NCBI GenBank assembly: GCA_028564925.1
Contig: CM053032.1
Span: forward strand, 121,415,490-121,479,489
Length of the DNA stretch: 64,000 nucleotides
From: Lithobates sylvaticus
Lineage: Eukaryota; Chordata; Amphibia; Anura; Ranidae
Direction of reading: 5' to 3'
Shown here: positions 10,871-22,232 of the stretch, in pieces
Numbering within the stretch: position 1 is the first letter of the stretch
How the letters are laid out: each line of letters opens with the position of its first letter
Made by a program: the position numbers and the translations under genes
Notes under the pieces: generated by a model
The model's database searches: none
Told to the model about the DNA's origin: nothing
Seen by the model: only the letters and a program-made list of their open reading frames with translations

Positions 10871-11482
10871 ACTGTATGAGAGTTATCCTCATTTCCTATC
10901 TGGTGAAACTATGGTATACAGGACAGGCGAGGGCAAATCTAGTCCCAGATAGTTGCAACTCAATTGTTTATCAAACCATTTTTTTTACAGAGAATGTTGA
11001 ATTAAATACATTTTAGTGCACACAAACACAATACAATCTTCAATTTTAAGAGGTGACTGTGTCAAGTAAATGAATACCAAAATATGATTGCACCTGAAAA
11101 ATGGCAAATATATTTTAATTTGCAAAATTGTCCATAGCGATGCCTAAAACATTTTTTGATTTACCAAAATTATTGACCTACATAAACTATTCAATCATTT
11201 ATATCCAATAAGGCAGGCCCTTGCACTACATACTTGTTGGTAGATCTAAAGGAGATTGCTCAATCTGAATGTAGTGTGTATGGTGAGCCTTAGGCTCAAG
11301 GCATAAAGCCAGCATAACAGGAAGGTAGTCCACTGAGATTTGAAAATGACATTCAAATGGCGAAACTAAATCCTTATTCTCATGTTAGAGCATTATGAAT
11401 TGAACAAATTGTCTAATATGTCATTAATTATTTCAAACTCCAGGAAACAATACAATGATCCCTTTCAGAGGGGCTATGCTTG
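10871..11482. other. No recognised feature
   Basis: AT-rich sequence with no repeat ends or coding signal that I recognise. Confidence 0.5.
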
Positions 11483-11764
11483 CACTGCAAGGGTTAACTG
11501 CTCGTTTTGTCTAGGGAGAAGAGAAAGGCCTTTACTTACCTGATCCTCAGCTCCTCCAGCAGATGGTGCTCCCCAACGCTCCAGTGGTGGACTGCTCTTT
11601 GACATTCTCATGTCTAGTACATGGCTATGGACCATGCACTGGTCTTTATGACATCAGGACCTTAGACCGAGGGAGACGCTGTGGGGACGAGTGGAGGATA
11701 GAGTAAGAAAATCTGCTTTTTTATTGTGTCCCCTAGACCTAAATGAGCAATTACCCTTGCAGTG
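11483..11764. mobile_element. MITE-like inverted-repeat element
   Basis: The ends CACTGCAAGGGTTAACTGCT and (inverse) CACTGCAAGGGTAATTGCTC, extended by GT(T/C)TAGGG, form about 33-bp imperfect inverted repeats around a 282-bp unit. Target duplication is not clear, so no superfamily is assigned. Confidence 0.6.
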
Positions 11765-12815
11765 TCGACACAATCCTACTGCTAGGAATAATGTAATAGT
11801 TTCCCAGAGTTGGGCTTTAAATATGTTCTCTTGCAGTAACATGTGATGTACTGCATCCTTGTTCTATACACTAACCATTTCAGGATGACAGAATTAATGT
11901 CTGTGCAGATATTTGTTCCGAAGATACAGGATCCTGACTTGTTATGTTTCTTGGTGGCTGATGGATGCATGTTTCTCGCCCCTGAATGTTCATGTGGCCA
12001 TATGCTTGTTGTTCCCCATTCATCGCATGTAATGCCTGTGAATACTTCTGTGTGGGCGACCTTACGGTGAATGCATTTCTGAGCTTGCAGTTCAGTGACA
12101 AGCTTTCCGAGGGTCTGCAATCACGAAGTATAATTATACACAAGCTTACCAGGGTGAACAATGGCAGTTTAGAAAGGCACAGCTGCCCTCCCCCTGTCCT
12201 CTGTTCAGCACACTGTAATGACAACAAGATGATTCAGCTTCCAACCAGAATTCTTGATTAACTCACCATGGAGACAGAGCATGGCAGATACTACACACAT
12301 GCCAGAAGCATAGAAAAAAAGATTTGCTGAACTACACCCACTCACATTTAACAAGCCCTATACAATCAGATGTCCCAAAAAGACTTAACACCTCTTTAGA
12401 CAGCCTAATTAAGGCACAAAAGATGTAATTTAAATATATTAATGTGTTACCACACAGGACATACATACACATTATGTGCATATAATACCTTTCAAACCCA
12501 GATATCACCTTGCAAAGGTAGGTGTGACGTCATAACTGCACACAGGGCAGAGTAATGGGTGGGAGCCAGCAGCTCCTCCCCCTCTGGCCTATCTGTAGGA
12601 AGCTACAGGGGGGTGGATACAAGACTAGTCAAGCATCAGTGACCGTTCTTTATTACAGGAAACTCTCGAACAAAGGCAAAGTAAAGTAGTTGTTTAATGC
12701 TAGATTACTGCACAGATCTGGAAGAAATGTACAAAAGAGGAACACATTCCAGTAAGATTACACATACTTCTTGTATTTAAACAACTTTTAATTAGCCTGT
12801 AACAGCATCATAATC
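11765..12815. other. No gene; GC-richer repeat scrap near 12.53-12.62 kb
   Basis: Open frames of 75-115 codons at 11782-12261 overlap one another on both strands and match nothing I know. A CTCCTCCCCCTCTGGCC segment near 12570 looks like part of an interspersed repeat without defined ends. Confidence 0.4.
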
Positions 12816-12818
12816 TTA

Positions 12819-13208
12819 TGCCACGTAGACACAATCGGACTTTGACGGACTAGGTCCAGCGGACCAGAATCCGTCGGACAATTCGATCGTGTGTGGGCTC
12901 CAGCGGACTTTTCATTCCCAAAAGTCAGACAGACCTAGAAATAAAAGATGTTTAAAATCTTTCCGACTGACTCGAGTCCAGTCTAAAAATCTGGTCGTCT
13001 GTGTGCTAGTCCAACGGACAAAAACCGACGCAAGGGCAGCTATTGGCTACTGGCTATGAACTTCCTTATTCTAGACCGGTCGTATGTCATCACGTTGAAA
13101 TCCGTCAGGCTTTTGGAGTGATCGTGTGTGGGCAAGTCCATTCATTTGAAAGTCCAGCGGACCTCCGCTGCTAAGTCCGTCGAAAAGTCTGCTCGTGTGT
13201 ACACGGCA
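12819..13208. mobile_element. Harbinger-type MITE (same family as 58339-59003)
   Basis: 390 bp, TTA duplications at 12816-12818 and 13209-13211. The ends are TGCCACGTAGACACAATCGG and, inverse, TGCCGTGTACACACGAGCAG. It shares internal sequence with the 58.3-kb copy (GGACTAGGTCCAGCGGACCAGA-type block and GCAGCTATTGGCTACTGGCT). Non-coding. Confidence 0.85.
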
Positions 13209-13541
13209 TTACACAAATTAATGGAATTTACTGGATTTACATTACTACCTAGATTAGTGTCCATTAAATTATTCAAAACAAGGTCTTCCTCACAAAACAA
13301 AATACTCTGCTGAGCCTTTTATATAAAAAAATATTATTCAGATGCTGAGCTTCCAAAATTTTCTATAAGATGCAAGAAGGTGTTTCAGTATTCCATGAAG
13401 ATTAGATGTTAGTACACACCTCGTTAGGAAGCTTTACATGCAGTATGTGTTCAGATGACATAAAATAATTCCTAAAACAAACCCAATCGAAAACCAAATA
13501 TCCATTAAGGGACATAAAGGGTGAAAGATTTTTTAGTGAAC

Positions 13542-13650
13542 AGCTAATGCACTGCCTTGCCATTTGCACATGTTGAAATTATCGGATTTTGCTGGGCAAC
13601 AAGAAGACGTGCTAACATTAAAATTATCCTATAGTGGCCTGTAGTAAGCC
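13542..13650 (+). repeat. Left copy of a spaced 109-bp direct repeat
   Basis: About 88 percent identical to 14619-14727 (shared TTGCCATTTGCACATGTTGA and ATAGTGGCCTGTAGTAAGC). The spacing is 1077 bp. Immediately to the right is CTCTGAGGAAG followed by CCGAAAACGC, a module also seen in the repeat at 27251-29698. Confidence 0.8.
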
Positions 13651-14618
13651 ACTATGGCTCTGAGGAAGTTAGCAACGATAGGCTACCGAAAACGCAGCAT
13701 CAGCGGGACGTCAGCACATCTATGATGAATGGACGGTCGTAGCTTGCAGCTTGTGCGGCTTCGTGTGGCTGAAGGCAAAGTGACCCCTGAAGTGTTTTCC
13801 TGGATGTGGAGACGCCGTGGCATATACAGATCGTTATCTGAGCCAACTGTACTATGGTCGTTTCTACAATTTGCACAGAGGAAATGGGAGTAACAGGTGT
13901 ATGACCTGGTGGAGATGGCCGAGATGGCTGAGATAGTGAGATGCAAGTGATTCCCTGTATGTATAACTCATGTCATTAGAGGCTTCAATGCTGTAAAACA
14001 GAATAGTGTCCTTTACTCCTCACACTCACCTTCAGCCATACCAACCTTCAATCTCCCCACCATTCCCCCTCTTGATGAACTATTCTCCAGGAACTCTCTT
14101 GTATCAGGTTGAATTACTGTGCTTGATACTGCTTACCATCAGCCTAAATCCGGTTATATCTGTGGTCACAACGCAAAGCTTCAAAGAGCATAACACCAGA
14201 ATTTAAGAAATTATCCCTATTAATCAAATTACATATTCTACATTATCTCTGGGCAGCCCTTGAATTCGGAAGCCGCCTTGCAGCATCCATGCCAATGCAA
14301 TACACACCTCACAAGTGATCTATTAGAATTCTAGTTGGACTATATTGTGCATCAACCCATTGCACCTAGTTCATTTAGTATTAAGAAGTGTAGAAGTGTG
14401 ATTTCTGGGATGAATGGATGCGAACGCAGCTGCGACCTCTCCTAAGTCAAAGTTGTCTTTTTTAATTAATTTAGTTGTGGTAGATATCTTCACTGGAATT
14501 TCTGTCTTTTTGTCTATTTATTATGGTGCTTTTTTCTAAATAATTTACCTATATTCAACTGTAGTGTTCCGCACATGTGACCTTCTTGGTAGGATTTCTT
14601 TCCTTCCTTTTGTGCAAA
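13651..14618. other. Sequence between the two 109-bp direct repeats
   Basis: No domain recognised. It may be the body of a repeat whose ends are the direct repeats, but no terminal motif or target duplication confirms that. Confidence 0.35.
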
Positions 14619-14727
14619 AGCTGATGCACTATCTTGCCATTTGCACATGTTGAATTTATCAGATTTTGCTCTGCAACAAGAAGATGTGCTAACATTAAAA
14701 TGATCCCATAGTGGCCTGTAGTAAGCA
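14619..14727 (+). repeat. Right copy of the spaced 109-bp direct repeat
   Basis: See 13542-13650. Similarity stops at GTAAGC, so both copies share the same 3' boundary. Confidence 0.8.
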
Positions 14728-15052
14728 TGCAGCCTTTGAAGTATGACAAGTCTAAGTCCCATATTGCATACTTATTCTAGGTCATACACTCATGGGGTTT
14801 TAAAACCAGGATCAGCAAAACAACCCCAGAGCCTGTACCTTTAAAAACAAGTCAGCAATGGCAGCTCACATTTTTTGCTATTCATTGGTTCTTTTTTAAA
14901 GGTACATTCCCATAAGCTATGACAATAAAGCCTTGCATACAGGGAGCACTCCTACTTCCACAGCGCATCAAATTTTCATTCAGGCATCATTTCATTGCAC
15001 TTGGCCATCCCATCCAATTTCATTTGGTATTCTGGTTTTATGGGAACTCTTA
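14728..15052. other. No gene; inverted scrap around 14.79-14.91 kb
   Basis: GTACCTTTAAAAA (about 14836) and TTTTTTAAAGGTAC (about 14891) are inverse to each other, suggesting a small decayed MITE. Nothing else recognised. Confidence 0.4.
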
Positions 15053-15054
15053 TA

Positions 15055-16350
15055 CAGTGTCTCACAAAAATAAGTACACCCCTCACATTTTTGTCAATAT
15101 TTTATTATATCATGTCACGTGACAACACTGAAGAAATGACACTTTGCTACAATGTAAAGTAGTGAGTGTACAGCTTGTATAACAGTGTAAATTTGCTGTC
15201 CCCTCAAAATAACTCAACACACAGCCATTAATGTCTAAACCGCCAGCAACAAAAGTGAGCACACTACTAAGTGAAAATGTCCGAATTGGGCCCAAAGTGT
15301 CAATATTTTGTGTGGCCAACATTATTTTCCAGCACTGACTTAACCCTCTTGGGCATGGAGTTCACCAGAGCTTTAGAGGTTGCCACTGGAGTCCTCTTCC
15401 ACTCCTCCATGATGACATCACAGAGCTGGTGGATGTTAGAGACCTTGCACTCCTCCACCTTCCATTTGAGGATGCCCCACAGATTTAGGTCTGGAGACAT
15501 GCTTGGCCAGTCCATCACCTTTACCCTCAGCTTCTTTAGAAGGCAGTGGTCATCTTGGAGGTGTGTTTGGGGTCGTTATCATGTTGGAATACTGCCCTGC
15601 GGCCCAGTCTCCAAAGGGAGAGGCTCATGTTCTGCTTCAGTATGTCACAGTACATGTAGGCATTCATGGTCCCCCCAATGAACTGTAGCTCCCAGTGCTG
15701 GCAGCACTCATGCAGCCCCAGACAATGACACTCCCACCACCATGCTTGACTGTAGGCATGTTTACCTACTGTCTTTGTACTCCTCACCTGGTTGCGGCCA
15801 CACACGCTTTACACCATCTGAACCAAATAAGTTTATCTTGGTCTCATCAGACCACAGGTCCAGTAATCCATGTCCTTAGTCTGCTTGTCATTATTAGCAA
15901 ACTGTTTGCAGGCTTTCTTGTGCATCATCTTTAGAAGAGGCTTCCTTCTGGGATGACAGCCATGCAGACCAATTTGATGCAGTGTGCAGCGTATGGTCTG
16001 GGCACTGATAGGCTGACCCCCCACCCCTTCAACCTCTGCAGCAATGCTGGCAGCACTCAAATGTCTATTTCCCAAAGACAACCCCTGGATATGATGCTGA
16101 GCATGTGCACTCAACTTCTTTGGTCGACCATGGCGAGGCCTGTTCTGAGTGGAACCTGTCCTGTTAAACCGCTGTATGGTCTTGGCCAACGTGCTGCAGC
16201 TCAGTTTCAGGGTCTTGGCAATATTCTTATAGCCTAGGCCATCTTTATGTAGAGCGTAGAGCAACAATAATTTTTGTCAGATGCTCAGAGAGTTCTTTGC
16301 CATGAGGTGCCATGTTGAACTTCCAGTGACCAGTATGAGAGAGTTTAGGT
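15055..16350 (-). mobile_element. Tc1/mariner transposon, one end lost
   Basis: The left terminus CAGTGTCTCACAAAAATAAG follows a TA (15053-15054), as for Tc1 elements, and the minus strand carries the transposase. Similarity to the family I recall ends near 16345, just upstream of the transposase start, so the other inverted repeat and 5' leader are missing. The element abuts the DIRS fossil. Confidence 0.85.
15300..16313 (-). pseudogene. Tc1-like DD34E transposase pseudogene
   Basis: The start Met is at 16311-16313 (MAPHGKELSEHL). The paired helix-turn-helix follows (HKDGLGYKNIAKTLKLSCST, then GRPKK), then the DDE domain. The first Asp lies in the segment near 15840 and the second in QHDNDPKHTS near 15560. 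The third block reads SPDLNLWGILK; the four residues PIEH that normally precede LWG are absent, which removes the catalytic Glu by a 12-base in-frame deletion. There is also a frameshift near 16265 and others between the blocks. Full family length is about 340 residues and nearly all are represented. The reading is seen directly; the expected PIEHLW comes from knowledge of Tc1 transposases. Confidence 0.9.
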
Positions 16351-17880
16351 TTAAACTGTCACATTGTCAGTCAAGAATTGTGCTGACTGCTCCCTCAACA
16401 GTAGATCATTCAGATATTCCACAATGGTGATGCCCTGGAGCAAAGCAAAGGAAACAAAGGTGCTAGAACATTAGTGAATATTACGAGTGTGGAAGGGAAA
16501 CTAAATAGTAGGGCCACAAAGTGTTGGGGACCCACAGCAAAGCGAAAGAATAGCTCACATGCTGGAAAATCGAAGCATGCAAGAATGCCTCAATGATGTC
16601 TACAGAGGCCAGAAGGTCTCCCTGATGGAGGAAATCTATGACATGGTGGATTCAATTAATTTTTTTTAGGAATAAATGTATTTACAGTACATCCTTAAGA
16701 TCCAATATTGGGTGAATGCCCTCTTTTGGTTTGGGAACTGTGAAGAGGTTGGAATAAAATCATTGAAACCTGTCTATCACAGGAATTAAGACAATAACTC
16801 CCTGATCTAGAAAACCTGGAAAGGCAGCATGAAGAGCTGATAATTTATGCAGTGACACAGGACATGGGAAAACATGAAGGGAAGGATCTAAAAGCAGATC
16901 TCTAGTTTCTAGGAAACCACCCTGTACCCAGACATGCTGTGTATCCAGAAGGCTAACAGACATCCTCTCACTATGGAAAGTGGGAGCATCTTGTTTGCCA
17001 AAGGGGATTTGTTTGTTGGTTTGGGGGATTTAGAGGTTTAGGGTTTGCAGTTGAACTGGACTCCTGATTTTGACATGGTCTTTAGAGCTTGAAGCCTTTC
17101 TCTGCTGGGGTAGACGAGTACTCTCATCTCCAATAACATCCTTGATGAGACTGTCCAATGAAGCTCCAAAGAGATGGTGATCCTTAAATGGCATGTACAA
17201 AAGATGAGTTTTACATGCCCATCTACACAGTGTAGGACAATCAGCATTAGCTCTAAGTGCTCTGTAAATAAAGGATCAGTGTGCATGGAAACTGGATCTC
17301 TTTTTATGAGTTTGATACATCTGCTAACATATGACCATCTAACATTACAGCCATGGCAGACAGCAATAGATGACCTACCAGAGAAAAGTGTTTACAAAAA
17401 TATCAAAATGTTTACCTACTGGATACTTAAACACTGAGGCATCCTGCACAGGAATGGTTATGCTTCATTAAGACATGACACTGCCGGATCAATGGTGGAA
17501 AACAGCCCATTTCTTGATAAAGCTTCCTGTGACTCCACGGGGGCAGCATGATCCGACAAGCTTTTCATAGACTCTTCATCAGAAAAAGCCTCTGCAGTAG
17601 AAGGCTCAAAGACCAATAAAGCTGCAGGGAGATCAGATGATGGTTCTGGAGGGGAAGGCATTGAGATATGCTTAAAGCAGGGGTAGGCAACCTCAGCCCT
17701 CCAGCTGGAGTGAAACTACAAGTCCCATGAGACATTGCAAGACCCTGACAATCACAGGCATGACTCCTAGAGGCAGAGGCCTGATGGGATTTGTAGTTTC
17801 TCCACAGCTGGAGTGTAGAGGTTGCCTACCCCTGTCTTAAATTCTCTGCAGTCTACAATCAAAATTGCAATCCGGGCCAT
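16350..17880 (-). mobile_element. DIRS-type retroelement fossil (gag-like and reverse-transcriptase parts)
   Basis: On the minus strand, going from high to low coordinates, are an acidic gag-like segment (about 17660-17460), a second gag-like segment (LFGASLDSLI near 17150), and then the reverse transcriptase. The RT pieces are an N-terminal strand (TVPKPKEGIHPILDLK near 16715), a middle block near 16600, and the active-site region (VEYLNDLL near 16405). The order matches DIRS elements. The copy is old and has many breaks. A hAT MITE sits inside it at 17678-17834. Limits on both sides are approximate. It is on the opposite strand to the recombinase fossil at 1720-3330 and is a separate copy. 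Confidence 0.65.
17678..17834. mobile_element. hAT-type MITE nested in the DIRS fossil
   Basis: 157 bp with near-palindromic ends CAGGGGTAGGCAACCTCAG and CTTGCCTACCCCTG type (GGTTGCCTACCCCTG at 17820-17834). The 8-bp duplications are GCTTAAAG (17670-17677) and TCTTAAAT (17835-17842), 6 of 8 matching. The CAGGGGT end and 8-bp target site are hAT features. Confidence 0.85.
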
Positions 17881-19291
17881 GAAAACCCACATAAATGCAG
17901 TGGAATCCACTTAGGATAAGGCTGAGAAGGGGGTCACACCTGACAGAGCCACAGTAGACTCCAAGGAATGGAAGGACCGAAGTAGGGGTCAATGTTCCAG
18001 GGTCAGTGTGAGAGCCTTGAGATGGAGAACTGCAGGCTGCCTTGAAGCTGTTAAAAGCAGGAGAGGTTCATAATGACTGTAGGTGGCCAGGTCACTCCAG
18101 TCAACAACATGGACTAACCAAGATTGAACTGCATATATCTTGAAAACAGGAGAATTGTCAGGGAAGTTCTAACTCATACTTAATGACAGGAACAGAGCAG
18201 GTAGTGGACACCAAAGACTGTGCCACAGCTGTTGACCTGAAAATTATTCCACAGCTAACACAATACACAAAGGTCTGGAAAGCACCAACATAAAAGCCCA
18301 GTGCCTGAAGGTCACATTCCAGGCATGCCTTCTAACATCCTTTCCAGCAGGGTCCAGGTGTGGCCTCCAAAGCCATTGCTGAGGATATGTAGATCTGGAT
18401 AGCTGTATAATAAGAAAGCTCTAATTGCAATAAAGAAGTTCCAAGGATTTACTTCAGTAAAAGGTGATATGGTCAGGTAAGGAACACAGGTGAGGTGATG
18501 AAGGATGTAGACAACTTATATAATTAATACCCAAGCGACATTTTTGCTGAAGGCAAAGACTAAAAATAGATGAAACTGGACCATTTTGAATTATGCAGAA
18601 CAGATTGGTCAAGTGAAAGTGGGCTAGATCTGTGACAACAAGACAGCTACATTTTTAAGTAATCACATGCATCTGGCTGTCAATAAACCCACAATCAAAA
18701 ATGTATTAGGCAACAAGGTTTTGTTGTATATGTACAGTACAGTGTGTGTTTGTATGGAAAGCAATTTTATACAGTATATACATGAAAAGAATGTATTATT
18801 AAAAAGTGTTGGCAATGTACACACAGAGCCTGAATGAATGGTCCACATGCCAATTGCTGCTGGCCCACAATCACTATGCTGGAAACAAGTAACAATTTTG
18901 TATCAGTAGCAGTAAATGTGTGCCTATGTTGGCATAAGAGAGTTTGGGGAAGTAAACCTGTTCTCATAGATAATAGTATAAGTGGGTGTACCCCCTCACT
19001 TTGTAGAGATCTACTTTCTGCTGTGCCTGTGGGACAGGTAAGGAAGGGAAATGTCCCAAGCAAAACACAGACATTAAAAAAATACAGGGATCTTATTTAT
19101 TCCCTACTCTATCCAAAACGAAAAAACAGTTTTAGCCTTAAATACACTTTAATAAGTCTACCTTCTGCTCTTGGTTCCCTGCAGTGTTGGCTTTTAGCTG
19201 GTGTAAAGCATATTTACATTACAAAACCTTTTTTTTTTTGGTATTTCAATGTTTTATTGAAAGCATCCCAATGTTGTAATTCAAAACGGTA
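17881..19291. other. No recognised gene
   Basis: The first few hundred bases may still be DIRS 5' sequence but show no motif I can name. The 153-codon plus-strand frame at 18834-19295 has no recognisable domain and no supporting start context; I do not call it. Confidence 0.4.
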
Positions 19292-19500
19292 TTAAAGGAG
19301 AAGTCCAGCCAAAGCTCACTTGGCTGGACTTCTATTGATCACAGGAGTGCAGTTCGTTTTGCACTCCTGTGACCGTTTTTAGCAGAGAGCAGGCTGAAAT
19401 CTGCTCTCTGCTGACATCACAGGAATCAGTCCAGTCACTGCGTCACCCCGACAATGGAAGTCTGTATCCGCCAGGTGCCTGGACTGACAGGCACCTGGCT
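19292..19500. repeat. Interspersed repeat, TTAAAGGAGAAGTCCAGCC family
   Basis: Inverse match to 60146-60620. Shared blocks are the hairpin GTCCAGCC...GGCTGGAC, GCACTCCTGTGA, GCAGAGAGC and GTGCCTGGACTG. The inner end is lost here. Confidence 0.75.
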
Positions 19501-20040
19501 GACCTTTCGGCCTCTTAAGTGGCTAACATGTGGGCAAAAAAGTAGAGTATTATAGAAAAGTATACATGTAGGCAGAAGCAGTATATTTTCTCCACTGCAG
19601 ATGACACTCAACTGCAGCAGCAGTGCAGAGGGAGAGGAAGTCAGGAGGAACATGGTTCCTCTATGGTTTCCTGGGTCACTGGGGCAGTGATCCAGTTGGA
19701 TACTAAAAGTCCATGTGACTCTGGAAGCCATCTTGGTCAGGTTTATGTAAGACCCTGGCTCCTGGGTTTGGCGCACATTTAGCATGTGGATAGTGTAGGG
19801 ACAGCTTACCTGTCTGTCAGGGACAGTATTAATGGCAGGGAAAGGTTCCAGACAAGTATGGAAAGCATAGTGATCCGTCACTCTTCCTCAGAACCTCCCA
19901 TTTGGGCTTGGACTGGCTAGGCCACATTCCGCCTCTCAATATTTTTGTGAGTGTTCCAGGTTGGGCTTCTTTCCTTTGGGCTTGTTGTAAACCATTTTAC
20001 TTTGACTTCTATACAAGTTCTTGCATTTGCATCACAATTG
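19501..20040. other. No recognised feature
   Basis: The minus-strand frame 19435-19881 (148 codons) overlaps the repeat at its start and has no recognisable domain. Confidence 0.45.
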
Positions 20041-20406
20041 GGGGGCGGCACAGTGGTGTAGTGGTTAGCACTCTCACCTAGCAGTAAGAAGGGTCACTGG
20101 TTCGAATCCCAACCACGACACTACCTGCCTGGAGTTTGCATGTTCTCCCTGTGCCTGCGTGGGTTTCCTCCGGGTACTCCGGTTTCCTCCCACAATCCAA
20201 AGACATGCAGGTAGGTTAATTGGCTTCTGTCCAAAAAATTGGCCTTAGTATATGGATGGGGACCTTGGATTGTGGGCTCCTTGAGGGTAGGGACCAATGT
20301 GAGTGTGCAATGTGCAGGGATAGGGACAATTGTAGACACTCACACAGGTTGAACTGGATGGACTGATGTCTTTATTCAACCTTACTAACTATGAAACTAT
20401 GAAACT
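20041..20406 (+). mobile_element. tRNA-derived SINE (V-SINE/DANA-like) with a CR1-type tail
   Basis: The head GGCGGCACAGTGGTGTAGTGG has an A-box-like stretch at about 20053 and a B box GGTTCGAATCC at 20099-20109, the internal RNA polymerase III promoter. The middle (GGAGTTTGCATGTTCTCCCT, then GTGGGTTTCCTCCGGGTACT and AATCCAAAGACATGCAGGTA) is the conserved central domain known from V-SINE/DANA-type vertebrate SINEs. The end (CACAGGTTGAACTGGATGGA... to ACTATGAAACTATGAAAC) matches the CR1 tail seen at 4793-5035. No clean target duplication was found. It is not a functional tRNA gene. Confidence 0.9.
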
Positions 20407-20740
20407 GAGTGTTTGTTATTGCACCATGCTGCAACCACCTACATACATTCTCTGTGAAGCAAAACAACTTGTGACAGTTTCCTACTTATACTTAGAGGAC
20501 CTGCCTCAAATGGCCCACTATTACCCGTCTGTTATCTAACAAATGTCTAAAACCTATGTCTAGATTTGGGCAAATGTAATGGACCTGAAACCACATCTAA
20601 GGTGCCAATTAGGGACATTTGGGCACAAGTAACCACAATACAGTGACATTTGAGTTGAGTTGATGAAGAAAAGTTATGGACAAGGGGATTACTGAAGCTA
20701 TGTATTTCAGGAAAACAAGGTTTAAAAACTAAAAAAGCAC
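20407..20740. other. No recognised feature
   Basis: Ordinary sequence between the SINE and the next repeat. Confidence 0.5.
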
Positions 20741-21162
20741 TTAAAGTGGAATTCCAGGCCAGAACTAATGAAGCTTAAAACTGCATTTACTCCGTTCTAA
20801 CACCTACACTAACTACAGTGTAAAAGAAAGATACATATACTTACCTATCCTTGGGGTGATATTGTCCAGTTACATGATCAACTCCTAGTGGCCGGCTTCA
20901 AGGCAGAGGAGGGACAGCCAACAACAGATGTCAGATAGTAAGCCTATACTGTAGGTGTCACTGCCCAGATATTCCATCAGTTGTCAACACTCTCTCCTTT
21001 CTCTTGAAGCCGGCCACTGTGGAGATCAGGTAACTGGACCGGAGCACTCTGAGATTAAGTAAGTATATGCATCTTCCTTCATCAGGGTAGTTAATAGAGG
21101 TGTTAGAAGGAGGTGGGAGCAGTTTTAAGCTTAGTTAGCTCTAGCCTGGCATTCCAATTTAA
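20741..21162. repeat. Inverted-repeat element, TTAAAGTGGAATTCCAGGC type
   Basis: The left end TTAAAGTGGAATTCCAGGCC and right end GCCTGGCATTCCAATTTAA are imperfect inverses. Internally CTACTAGTGGCCGGCTTCAAG-like and CTTGAAGCCGGCCACTG blocks are also inverse (about 20889 and 21005), making a long imperfect hairpin. TTAA bounds both sides. Confidence 0.7.
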
Positions 21163-21582
21163 AGCAGAGCTCCAACCAAAAAGGGAAGCTCCAGTTGTTT
21201 GCTTCCTCCCCCCTTCGCTGCCACATTCGGCACCTTTCAGGGCGGGAGGGTGGCAGGTACCTGTTTTTGACAAGTACCCGTCCTCACTTCTGGGAGACCT
21301 CACTGCGGTGAGGTCCCTCAGAAGTTCGGCCTCCCTCCTCCTTCCCCCACCACCGGGCCATTTAGAAAGCGCATCGATTCACAAATGCGCAGTAGGGAGC
21401 CAGATTCCCTTGCAAGGAATGGCGGCGGCGGCAGCACCCGAGAGCCGATGGAAAAATCAGCTGGGGTGCTGACATTTCAGGATCCCTGGACAGGCAAGTG
21501 TCCTAATATTAAAAGTCAGCAGCTACAGTATTTATAGCTGCTTATTTTATATTTTTTGGTGGGGGGGCTGGACTTCCACTTT
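21159..21582. repeat. Second inverted-repeat element sharing the TTAA junction
   Basis: Runs from TTTAAAGCAGAGCTCCAACC to GGCTGGACTTCCACTTTA. The segment CCCTGGACAGG...AGTCAGCAGCTAC matches, in inverse, the 153-bp unit at 36829-37290. The 119-codon frame at 21113-21472 is read-through of this repeat. Confidence 0.65.
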
Positions 21583-21869
21583 ATGTATTAAACACATTGA
21601 AGCACAATAAAAAAAATATATACTGTATATATTTTACAAGTTCGTAAAGGTTGAAGTTTCAAACATTCCTAATTATACAAAACACTTTTCTCCTCTCCTT
21701 ATCTGCAGTCCAGCTGTTCTGTAGTCTAGCAAAGGAGAACTGAGCAGGACTGATAACACTGCTTGCAATTTCAGTGTAGCAGAGGCAGAATTGTCAGCTC
21801 ACTGGATTTTAAGTAGAATTAACAGGTATTTCTCTGTACTTGTGTATTTTTAAAGTGGAGCCAAACTCA

Positions 21870-22232
21870 AAGGCTTCTTTCAGATGTGCGTTCTGATTAG
21901 GTCTACCTGTCAGTTTTTCAGGCAGACCTGATTGGAAGGTTCATTCATCCCTATTGACAGGCGGGTGTAAACAGACTTGTGTTCATTTATACCTGCCTAC
22001 CTCCAGGTCCGATCAGGCCCACAAAAAAAAATGGCAGAGGACTCTGTCCTCTTATGTTTAGGTGAAGCGGATCGGAGGTAACCAAGTGTAAACGGACAAC
22101 AAAGTCCATTTACTCCTGGCTATCCATAGAGCAGAGAAGGCTCTGCACTGCAGATACTGAGCATACACGGATGAGATCAGTTCACATTTTCCCCACTGAT
22201 CGCAACGGAATCCGCCCAATGTGAACGGGGCT
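21870..22232. mobile_element. MITE-like element
   Basis: Ends AAGGCTTCTTTCAGATGTG and CCAATGTGAACGGGGCTAA resemble the 'cacatt/gtgaac' MITE families at 34639 and 39103. Internal TAAACGGACAACAAAGTCC blocks occur. Boundaries approximate. Confidence 0.5.

Noticed and set aside
18834-19295. 153-codon plus-strand frame as a gene
   Set aside because: No domain, no supported start or splice context, overlap with a repeat at its end; length is within chance for this amount of AT-rich DNA.
20053-20109. tRNA gene (A and B boxes)
   Set aside because: The region cannot form a full tRNA cloverleaf and continues into a SINE body and tail; it is the SINE head.
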